Assembly: GCA_017743585.1 (NCBI GenBank)
Contig: JAGHYP010000187.1
Span: forward strand, 1-5,537
Direction: 5' to 3'
DNA from: Chloroflexota bacterium
GTDB taxonomy: Bacteria > Chloroflexota > Anaerolineae > Aggregatilineales > UBA2796
DNA length: 5,537 bases
Of the stretch, positions 1-5,500 are shown piece by piece. The notes beneath the pieces were generated by a model. The model had not been told where the DNA came from, did no database searches, and was given only the letters and a program-made list of their open reading frames with translations. Position numbers and translations under genes: made by a program. Positions within the stretch are counted from its first letter, which is position 1, and every line of letters begins with the position of its first letter.

Positions 1-447
1 CGCATCGCAACCTACGGGGTAGGGCGCGAAGGGCTGATGATGAAAGCGCTGTGCATGCGCCTAATGCATCTCGGCTTTGACGCGCACGTGGTCGGCGATA
101 TGACCACGCCACATCTTGGCGAAGGCGATCTGCTGATCGTGAGCGCAGGGCCGGGCGAGTTCTCGACCGTCTTGGCGCTGATGGGCGTTGCCAAGCGCGA
201 TGGCGCGCGCACAATGTGCATCACAGCGCAGCCGGGCGGACGCGCACCTGCCCAAGCCGACGTGGTCATTCACCTGCCGGCGCAGACAATGGCGAACGAC
301 ATAGGGAGCAACACCAGTCTGCTGCCGATGGGCAGTTTATACGAGGCGGTCCAGCTGCTCTTCTTCGATCTGATCTCGATCATGCTACGCGAGCTGACAG
401 GTCAAACTCCCGAGCAGATGCGCGCACGGCACACCAATTTAGAGTGA
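1..447 (+). CDS. SIS-domain sugar isomerase, 6-phospho-3-hexuloisomerase (HxlB/PHI)-like, 5'-partial
   Basis: The reading frame is open from base 1, so the N-terminus lies outside the window. 148 residues are visible of a family usually about 180-200 long. The order of motifs matches HxlB-type aldose-ketose isomerases: a Gly-rich first loop (YGVGREGLM, visible residues 5-13), then MRLMHLGF, then a VVGDMTTP segment, then the LLIVSAGPGEF strand-loop (about 44-54), and a C-terminus ending MRARHTNLE, typical of this family. PHI enzymes interconvert 3-hexulose 6-phosphate and fructose 6-phosphate in the cytoplasm. In this protein the phosphate-gripping SGSGET-type loop reads AGPGEF, so Ser and Thr ligands are replaced by Pro and Phe and the substrate may differ. 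No HxlA partner is visible. The gene ends 19 bases before an ABC permease, which suggests a role in using the imported sugar. The SIS family is secure; the exact reaction is inference. Confidence 0.85.
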   Translation, partial: RIATYGVGREGLMMKALCMRLMHLGFDAHVVGDMTTPHLGEGDLLIVSAGPGEFSTVLALMGVAKRDGARTMCITAQPGGRAPAQADVVIHLPAQTMANDIGSNTSLLPMGSLYEAVQLLFFDLISIMLRELTGQTPEQMRARHTNLE

Positions 448-466
448 GAGTGAGGTAGGAGCGGCT

Positions 467-1411
467 ATGGCGAACGTGGCAGACGTCGCCAATTTGGCAG
501 AGACTCACAGCATAGCACGGCATAGGCGCTTTCCGCGCATCAATTGGCCGGCCCTTGCCATGATCATGCCGTCAGTCATCGCCCTGCTGCTGGTCGGGCT
601 GTATCCGCTGCTGTTCGTAGTCAGTCTGAGCTTTCAGCGCTTCTTGCTGAACCGCCCGCAGAACAACGGTATGTTCGTCGGCTTCGAGAACTATGCGACA
701 GTGCTGAGCGATGAACTGTTCTGGTCGTCGCTTGGGCGCACGCTGACCATGCTGGTGATCGTGCTGATTGTGCAGATCGTGCTCGGCATCGCTATCGCTG
801 TGTTGATCGATAGCAGCCGCTGGCGCATTGTGAACTGGACGGTCAAGACAGCGCTGGTCATTCCAATCGCGATGACGCCGGCAGTGGTCGGTTTGCTGGG
901 CGTGCTGATCTTCAACCGCGACTTCGGCCTAGTGAACTACCTACTCGGCTTGATCGGCATTGAGAAGATCAGCTGGCTAGGCGATCCGACCATGGCGATG
1001 GTGGCGATCATCATCACGGATATCTGGCAATGGACGCCGTTCGCGGCGCTGATCATGCTCTCGAGCCTCGCGCTAGTGCCGCACGATATGATCGAGGCGG
1101 CGCGGCTGGATACTAAGAACGCTTGGATGATCTTCCGCTATGTGAAGCTGCCATATCTGATGCCGGGCATCACGGCGTTCATGATCATTCGCACAGCGGA
1201 TGTGCTGAAGCTATTCGATATGCCGTTCACGCTCACGCGCGGCGGACCTGGCGTCTCGACTGAGTTGATCAGCCTGTACATTCAGCGCATGGGCTTCCGA
1301 ATCTTCGATATGGGCGTGGCATCGGCGCAAGCGGTCTTGCTGCTGATCCTGTGCATCGTCTTGGCGCGCGCTTATATCCGCTTCTTCTATCGCGCGCCTG
1401 AGTCTGAGTGA
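467..1411 (+). CDS. ABC sugar transporter permease, CUT1 family, MalF/UgpA type
   Basis: This 314-residue inner-membrane protein is one of two channel subunits of a carbohydrate importer. A basic N-terminal tail (residues 16-25) precedes a first long hydrophobic segment (about 28-54). Further membrane segments lie near 92-116, 126-148, 175-202, 230-242 and 284-306, giving about six helices. The EAA coupling loop that docks on the ATPase runs from E210 to P229 (EAARLD ... VKLP). Its usually conserved Gly, three residues after EAA, is Thr216. The TRGGPGVST segment near 257-265 followed by LYIQRMGF is characteristic of MalF/UgpA proteins. The start at 467 is supported by AGGAG at 457-461, five bases upstream. 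The gap to the preceding SIS gene is 19 bases and to the next permease 12 bases, so all three are probably co-transcribed. The ligand cannot be told from the permease. No solute-binding protein or ATPase gene is in the window. Confidence 0.95.
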   Translation: MANVADVANLAETHSIARHRRFPRINWPALAMIMPSVIALLLVGLYPLLFVVSLSFQRFLLNRPQNNGMFVGFENYATVLSDELFWSSLGRTLTMLVIVLIVQIVLGIAIAVLIDSSRWRIVNWTVKTALVIPIAMTPAVVGLLGVLIFNRDFGLVNYLLGLIGIEKISWLGDPTMAMVAIIITDIWQWTPFAALIMLSSLALVPHDMIEAARLDTKNAWMIFRYVKLPYLMPGITAFMIIRTADVLKLFDMPFTLTRGGPGVSTELISLYIQRMGFRIFDMGVASAQAVLLLILCIVLARAYIRFFYRAPESE

Positions 1412-1423
1412 GGTGCGAACCGC

Positions 1424-2305
1424 ATGACGTACGCAGGGAACTTGCCCTCTAAACAGGCGACGAAGGTAGCTGTGCATCGGCAGCGCATTTCTATAACTGC
1501 GTGGCTGCAACTGGCGCTGCTGATTCTGCTCTTAGTGTTCATCTTCGGCCCATTCTATTGGATGGTCTCGACTTCGCTCAAAGAGCAGAACGACACGTTC
1601 GCCATTCCGCCGAAATTCATCTTCACGCCGACTCTGGAACACTACAACTTCGTGCTGTTCAGTCCATCGGCGATCGTGCCAACGGGCCTGCAGAATAGCT
1701 TGATCGTAGCAACTTCGACCACGGTACTGGCGCTACTGCTCGGCACGCCGGCGGCCTACGTCTTGGCGCGCTTTGAGTTTCGCGGCAAGCGCGACCTGTG
1801 GTTCTGGTTCATCTCCAACCGCTTCGTCTCGCCGATTGTGGTCGCTTTGCCGTTTTTCTTGATCGCGCGCGATTTGCGCATGTTGAACACGCCGCAAGCC
1901 TTGATCCTGATCTACCTAACCTTCAACGTGCCGCTCGTAGTCTGGTTGTGCCTTGATCAGTTCCGCGCCATTCCGCGCGATCTGGATGAGCAGGCGAAAG
2001 TGGACGGCTGCAACCTGTTCCAGGCGTTTTGGCGCATCAATTTGCCGCTGGCGATTCCAGGCGTGGTGGTCTCGGCCATTCTCTCTTTCATCTTCAGCTG
2101 GAACGAGCTGCTCTTCGCGCTGATCCTCAATCGCAGCACGGGACAGACGGCGCCAGTGCAGGCAGCCAACTTCATGACGGGCTTTGGCGTAAAGTGGGGC
2201 GAGATGATGGCGACCGGCACGCTGATCGTGCTGCCAGTGGTCATCTTCGCGGCGATTGTCTCGCGGCACTTGGCGCGCGGCCTGACAATGGGCGCTATCA
2301 AATAA
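1424..2305 (+). CDS. ABC sugar transporter permease, CUT1 family, MalG/UgpE type
   Basis: This is the second inner-membrane channel subunit (293 residues), expected to pair with the product of the preceding gene. After a basic N-terminal tail it has a first membrane helix (about 27-48) ending in FGPFYWMVSTSLK, the classic opening of MalG-type permeases. Next come the NSLIVATSTT helix (about 91-115), further helices near 127-147, 157-177 and 211-236, and a last helix near 262-281. The EAA loop is E189-P208 (EQAKVDG ... RINLP), with the conserved Gly kept. SWNELLFALIL (225-235) and the C-terminal RGLTMGAIK are also typical. Start 1424 has TGAGGTG at 1409-1415, overlapping the upstream stop, so translation is probably coupled to the first permease. 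Length is normal for the family (about 270-300). Substrate unknown. Confidence 0.95.
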   Translation: MTYAGNLPSKQATKVAVHRQRISITAWLQLALLILLLVFIFGPFYWMVSTSLKEQNDTFAIPPKFIFTPTLEHYNFVLFSPSAIVPTGLQNSLIVATSTTVLALLLGTPAAYVLARFEFRGKRDLWFWFISNRFVSPIVVALPFFLIARDLRMLNTPQALILIYLTFNVPLVVWLCLDQFRAIPRDLDEQAKVDGCNLFQAFWRINLPLAIPGVVVSAILSFIFSWNELLFALILNRSTGQTAPVQAANFMTGFGVKWGEMMATGTLIVLPVVIFAAIVSRHLARGLTMGAIK

Positions 2306-2311
2306 AGGAAG
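2304..2311 (+). promoter_or_regulatory. Ribosome binding site that sets the start of the TIM-barrel gene
   Basis: AAAGGAAG overlaps the TAA stop (2303-2305) of the upstream permease and lies five bases before the ATG at 2317; its AGGA core (2306-2309) is seven bases from that ATG. The frame of the downstream gene is open much further upstream, to an ATG at 2029 inside the permease. This site, and the match of the protein family from residue 1 of the 2317 start, decide in favour of 2317. Confidence 0.75.
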
Positions 2312-2316
2312 TCTTT

Positions 2317-3222
2317 ATGAGCATTCCTTTTGGCATTAACCTCGGCTTTGCCGTCAAGCGGCTGCCTGCGGCTTCGGAATGGGCGCGTTTCGTGCGCGAG
2401 CAGCTGAACTTAGAGCTTGTCCAGTTCTCTTTCGACCTGATCGATCCGTTCATGCCGCTCAACGCGCGGCTGGCGCTGGCAGCGCAGGTGCGGCAAGCCG
2501 TCAGGGACTTCGGATTGCGGATACACAGCGCGCAGGTCGGCTTGGCGTGCTACACGTACAATGGTTTGCTGCATCCCGATCGGGCAGGGCGGCAAGCGGC
2601 GATGGAATGGTGGAAAAACGCCGTTGCGCTGGCAGCCGAGCTAGAAGTCGAGGCGGTCGGCGGGCCGCTGGGCGCGATGAGCGTGCCTGACGCCGCCAAT
2701 CCGAGCATCGCAGCGCGCCGCTACCAAGAGCTGCTGGACGCGCTGACCGAGATCACTGAGACGGCGCGCGCGCACGGCTTGCGCGCTGTGTTGGTTGAGC
2801 CGACGCCGCTGCGCCGCGAGTTCCCGCACACAATTGAGCAAGCGGTCGCCTTGCAAGCGGATATGCGCGAGCGCGCCGCCGTGCCGATCGAGTACGTCCT
2901 AGATATCGGTCACGCGCTTTATGAGCCGCTCTATGGCAAAGGCGCTTCGCTCAGCGCATGGTTTGAGGCTATCGGCAAGCATATCGGCGTGCTGCACTTG
3001 CAAAACACTGATTTCCAGAGCGATTCGCACTGGGGCTTCCCCGATCCGCGCGCCGAGTACGATGTGGCAGGCTTCGCTGCGCAAGTTCGGGCGGCAAATT
3101 TGACCAACGTGCCAACCTTCCTCGAAGTTTTCTACACTTTTGAAGCGGACGACGCGCAGGTGCTGCAAAATGTGATCAGCTCAGTGGAGCACTGCCGCTC
3201 CAGACTGGCTGTGGCTGCTTGA
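2317..3222 (+). CDS. TIM-barrel sugar (phosphate) isomerase/epimerase, xylose-isomerase-like (AP endonuclease 2 superfamily)
   Basis: A cytoplasmic (beta/alpha)8 enzyme of 301 residues, normal for the superfamily (about 270-310), with no signal peptide. It begins MSIPFGINLGFAVKR, a first barrel strand. A GGPLGAMSVPD segment lies mid-barrel. Candidate divalent-metal ligands fall in the expected order and spacing: E161 in LVEPTP, D196 in LDIGH, H227 in LHLQNTD, and E270 in FLEVF. This is the Glu-Asp-His-Glu pattern of ketose 3-epimerases and related isomerases. HWGFP (about 237-241) is also present. The gene follows the MalG-type permease by 11 bases. With the SIS isomerase it probably isomerises or epimerises the imported sugar or its phosphate. 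From memory, the overall motif pattern resembles EryC-type tetrulose-phosphate epimerases of erythritol pathways, but that is only a lead. Superfamily secure, substrate unknown. Confidence 0.88.
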   Translation: MSIPFGINLGFAVKRLPAASEWARFVREQLNLELVQFSFDLIDPFMPLNARLALAAQVRQAVRDFGLRIHSAQVGLACYTYNGLLHPDRAGRQAAMEWWKNAVALAAELEVEAVGGPLGAMSVPDAANPSIAARRYQELLDALTEITETARAHGLRAVLVEPTPLRREFPHTIEQAVALQADMRERAAVPIEYVLDIGHALYEPLYGKGASLSAWFEAIGKHIGVLHLQNTDFQSDSHWGFPDPRAEYDVAGFAAQVRAANLTNVPTFLEVFYTFEADDAQVLQNVISSVEHCRSRLAVAA

Positions 3223-3265
3223 TCGGCGTTAGCGTAGCCAATACCTGATAAAGAGGCACTTCAGC

Positions 3266-3586
3266 ATGTCTGAGATGAGCAACCGCCCGCCGTTGAGCGA
3301 AGAAGCCGTCCGTGAGGCGTTGCGCCAAGTGGTAGACCCTGAGATCGGCATGGACGTGGTCGCGCTAGGCTTGATCCGCGAGCTGATCCTTGAGCCAGAT
3401 CGCTCGCACGTCAAGATGTTGCTGACCACGCCTTTCTGTCCTTACGGCCCACAGCTCTTGGAGCAGGTTCGCATGACCGTACAAGATGTGACGGGCGTGC
3501 CGACCACGATCGAGTTCAGCCCTGAGCTGTGGGATCCTTCCATGATGGAAGACGGCACAGCGCAAGAGTGGGGGCTGTTTTACTAG
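3266..3586 (+). CDS. MIP18/DUF59-family metal-sulfur cluster assembly factor (SufT/PaaD-like)
   Basis: A small cytoplasmic protein of 106 residues consisting of essentially one MIP18 (DUF59) domain. Visible hallmarks are VVDPEIGMDVVALGLI (residues 22-37) and LTTPFCPYGP (53-62), whose Cys58 is the conserved residue thought to act in Fe-S cluster handling. A WDPSMM segment (89-94) and an aromatic C-terminus WGLFY follow. Family members such as SufT and PaaD help mature Fe-S proteins. The start at 3266 has AGAGG at 3252-3256, nine bases upstream; a second ATG at 3275 would be too far from it. It follows the TIM-barrel gene by 43 bases with no obvious terminator or promoter between, so co-transcription is plausible. 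A functional link to sugar use is not evident and it may be a passenger. Its TAG stop lies inside a CTAG that also stops the opposing gene. Confidence 0.9.
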   Translation: MSEMSNRPPLSEEAVREALRQVVDPEIGMDVVALGLIRELILEPDRSHVKMLLTTPFCPYGPQLLEQVRMTVQDVTGVPTTIEFSPELWDPSMMEDGTAQEWGLFY

Positions 3587-4701
3587 GCGAGGCGCGCCAC
3601 GCGCCGATATACTGCCAAAGTCTGCTGGGCTGCCTTTGACCACGTGAATTGTGCAGCGCGCGCCTTGCCTGCCGCGCGCAAGCGCTCGCGCAGCTCCGAA
3701 TCGGTCAGCAAGCGCAGCAGCGCATTGGCAATCGCTGTCTCATCGTGCGGATCGGTCAGCAGCGCCGCGCCTTCGGCGATTTCCGCCAAGCCAGAACAAT
3801 TCGAGGTCAGCACAGGGGTGCCACACGCCATCGCTTCCAGCACAGGTAGACCGAAACCTTCCCAGAAGGACGGCAAGGCAAGGGCATCCGCGCCGCTGTA
3901 GAGCGCCGTCAACTGACTCTCCGGCACGTAACCGATCCACTTAGCGCGCACATAGGGATGCTCAGCCAAATAGGTTTTGACCGCCTCAGCGCCGCTGCCT
4001 TCGCCGCCTGCTAGGATCAAGGTGTGCGGCACGCGCCCCTGAATCTGTGCAAAGGCGCGCAACAAACCGAGCTGATTTTTGCGCTGCTGCAGCGTGCCAA
4101 CGCACAGCACATAGCGGTCTGTGCCGAGCTGAGCGCGCACAGCGTCAATCTCTGCTTCAGCAGCGGGCTGGAAGCGCCGTGCGTCCACGCCTTCATGGAT
4201 CACGGTCGCTTCTAACCCAAGATGACGGCGCACCTCATCAGCGGCGCTGTGCGAGACTGCGATCAGGTGCGCGGCGCGGCGCGCTGCATCGAGTGCATCG
4301 TCAAGGTAGCGCCGCTCTTTAAGCGACTGCTCAGGCGGCAGGCTGAGCGCCGCTAAATCATGGACTGTCACTACAGCAGGCACGGGACAAAAACGCGCCA
4401 TATGCGGCGCAGGGAAGTGAAAGACGTGCAGCCGATCCAGCAGCATCGCCATGCCCATGCCGATTCGCCACCACGCGCGCTGGAAAGGTGCAACGCGCCA
4501 GCACAGCCAGCGGCTCGGCTGTAGCTTGACCAGCGCTGGCTCAGCGCGGCGCGGCGGTTGAATGAAATACAAGAGCAGCTGAACCTGTTCAGCCGCAGCT
4601 TGCTCGGCGAGCGCTTCGAGCAGGCAGAGCAGGTAGCGCTTGACGCCCGTGAGCGCCTTGCCTGAGAGCAGTCCGCTTGCCTCGATGCCGACGCGCAACA
4701 T
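3583..4701 (-). CDS. Glycosyltransferase, GT4 type (GT-B fold)
   Basis: A 372-residue retaining glycosyltransferase of the GT4/glycosyl transferases group 1 family, which moves sugar from a nucleotide-sugar donor to an acceptor such as a lipid or growing polysaccharide. The N-terminal acceptor domain has the glycine-rich start (MLRVGIEASGLL, then GVKRYLLCLLEAL at 19-31), a VTVHDLAAL segment (111-119) and IAVSHSAADEV (147-157). The C-terminal donor domain has GTLQQRKN (202-209), whose R207 and K208 would contact the donor phosphates. The EX7E motif E281-E289 lies within WEGFGLPVLEA, followed by GTPVLTS. Length is normal. There is no signal peptide; such enzymes act in the cytoplasm or at the inner membrane face. 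The ATG overlaps the stop of the upstream flavoprotein gene by one base (TGATG), so translation is probably coupled. No other polysaccharide genes are visible. Donor and acceptor unknown. Confidence 0.93.
   Translation of the reverse strand: MLRVGIEASGLLSGKALTGVKRYLLCLLEALAEQAAAEQVQLLLYFIQPPRRAEPALVKLQPSRWLCWRVAPFQRAWWRIGMGMAMLLDRLHVFHFPAPHMARFCPVPAVVTVHDLAALSLPPEQSLKERRYLDDALDAARRAAHLIAVSHSAADEVRRHLGLEATVIHEGVDARRFQPAAEAEIDAVRAQLGTDRYVLCVGTLQQRKNQLGLLRAFAQIQGRVPHTLILAGGEGSGAEAVKTYLAEHPYVRAKWIGYVPESQLTALYSGADALALPSFWEGFGLPVLEAMACGTPVLTSNCSGLAEIAEGAALLTDPHDETAIANALLRLLTDSELRERLRAAGKARAAQFTWSKAAQQTLAVYRRVARLA
3591..3605. terminator. GC hairpin at the convergent gene junction, possible weak bidirectional terminator
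   Basis: GGCGCG (3591-3596), loop CCA, CGCGCC (3600-3605) form a perfect 6-bp stem with a 3-base loop. It begins five bases after the stop of the DUF59 gene and lies within the last codons of the opposing glycosyltransferase gene. No T run follows on either strand, so it is not a textbook intrinsic terminator. It may stall polymerase or protect 3' ends, or be chance in a GCGC-rich sequence. Confidence 0.3.
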
Positions 4702-5468
4702 CAGCTGTTATGTGCCAGCTGGCGCGCACGCCGAACCGACTCTTCGTACGCAATGCGCGCCATTGCCGTGCGATACGCTGCGCTGCCTTTGTAGTCACTC
4801 CGCGTGCTGGCGATGCCTTCATAGTAGCGTACAGGCCGCTCCAACACGCCGACGACGATCGCGTAAGCGCCCGGATCAGGCTCGCCGTGAAAGGCGAAGC
4901 CGACCGCGCCAACAATCGGCGCGTCCGAAGGCGTGCGCGAGATTTTATACGGCGCAAAACGCCAATTGGGGTCGTAATCTGAGACGATCGCGCCTAGGAT
5001 TGCCAAGCGACGGCGCTCTTCAAGGCTGAGGGCGCACCAATACGGCATATCAATCGCGGTATCCTCGTCGTGCGCTGCCGTGATCACGCGCGCGCCGATG
5101 CCGTATAGCATGGCGATGATCAGCGAGTCGGGCGAGCATTCCATCAGCAGGTCCCCGAGCGTGAGCGTGTTTTGCAGCGTGCGCGGCAGCTCGGCGTTGA
5201 TGACCGCCGCCACATCGGCGCTGATGCTGCGCCCTTGCGCGGCAGTGACTGCGCTGCCCACTTCAAGCCGTTGTGCGCTCAGCTGCCAATGGCTCGGCGT
5301 TAGAGCTGAGAGGTCTACAACCGCCTCTACCTGCCGGCGGACGCTGAGCGGCAAGCGCAGCAAGTAAGCGCCGCCGCCATAGAGCGGATAAGCGCCGCGC
5401 TCTTGCAGGCGCGCCTGCGCTTCTTGCGGCGAAGTCGGGCGATAAACCGTGTGCAAGTGATGGAGCAT
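4701..5468 (-). CDS. FAD-binding subunit (medium chain) family protein of molybdenum hydroxylases, divergent
   Basis: A 255-residue protein resembling the CoxM/CutM or xanthine dehydrogenase FAD subunit, somewhat short against about 280-290. Near the start come YRPTSPQEAQARL (9-21) and the first flavin loop GGGAYLL (31-37, usually AGGTDLL or AGGHSLL). VVDLSAL (50-56) and LEVGSAVTAAQ (68-78) follow. The second flavin loop, normally TIGGN, is eroded to TLTLGDL (101-107) with one glycine. The C-terminal domain is recognisable by YKISRTPSDAPIVGAVGFAF (174-193) and GSAAYRTAMARIAYEE near the end. Classical members pass electrons between the Mo/Fe-S subunits and an acceptor through FAD. No Fe-S or molybdopterin subunit is in the window, and this is the first gene after its promoter, so partners, if any, are elsewhere. 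The ATG at 5468 is set by AAAGGAGG upstream. Family fairly sure; flavin binding and activity uncertain. Confidence 0.82.
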   Translation of the reverse strand: MLHHLHTVYRPTSPQEAQARLQERGAYPLYGGGAYLLRLPLSVRRQVEAVVDLSALTPSHWQLSAQRLEVGSAVTAAQGRSISADVAAVINAELPRTLQNTLTLGDLLMECSPDSLIIAMLYGIGARVITAAHDEDTAIDMPYWCALSLEERRRLAILGAIVSDYDPNWRFAPYKISRTPSDAPIVGAVGFAFHGEPDPGAYAIVVGVLERPVRYYEGIASTRSDYKGSAAYRTAMARIAYEESVRRARQLAHNS

Positions 5469-5479
5469 GGCGCAGAGAG

Positions 5480-5487
5480 CCTCCTTT
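5480..5487 (-). promoter_or_regulatory. Strong Shine-Dalgarno site of the flavoprotein-glycosyltransferase operon
   Basis: Read on the minus strand this is AAAGGAGG, a near-complete complement of the 16S rRNA 3' end, 11 bases before the ATG at 5468. It fixes the start of the FAD-family gene and predicts efficient initiation. Confidence 0.8.
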
Positions 5488-5494
5488 CGGGCGG

Positions 5495-5500
5495 ATTATA
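5495..5500 (-). promoter_or_regulatory. Consensus -10 box (TATAAT) of the minus-strand operon
   Basis: On the minus strand the sequence is a perfect TATAAT, 26 bases before the ATG. A start about seven bases downstream would give a leader of roughly 20 bases that begins just before the Shine-Dalgarno site, a sensible layout. I find no good -35 box at 16-19 bases upstream (AGTGTG or neighbours) and no TGn extension. Arms CGGGC (5488-5492) and GCCCG (5501-5505) flank the box as a short inverted repeat, which could be an operator or chance. Confidence 0.6.

Noticed and set aside
1916..2301. Two long antisense open frames opposite the second permease
   Set aside because: They are shadows of a GC-rich gene: no recognisable motifs, no ribosome binding site, and full overlap with a clear permease.
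2029..2316. Upstream in-frame extension of the TIM-barrel gene, starting at an ATG inside the second permease
   Set aside because: It overlaps well-conserved permease sequence in another frame, its translation is low-complexity Arg/Gly/Ala-rich, and a good ribosome binding site sits before the ATG at 2317, where family similarity begins.
3219..3265. Possible promoter before the DUF59 gene (TTGATC at 3219, GATAAA at 3248)
   Set aside because: The spacing between the boxes is 23 bases and no better -10 lies at 16-18 bases, so co-transcription with the operon is simpler.
3644..3944. Plus-strand open frames opposite the glycosyltransferase
   Set aside because: They are Arg/Ala/Ser-rich translations complementary to the conserved EX7E region, with no independent evidence for coding.
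4589..5029. Overlapping open frames on both strands around the flavoprotein-glycosyltransferase junction
   Set aside because: Their translations are Arg-rich and featureless, and they cross two convincing minus-strand genes joined by TGATG.
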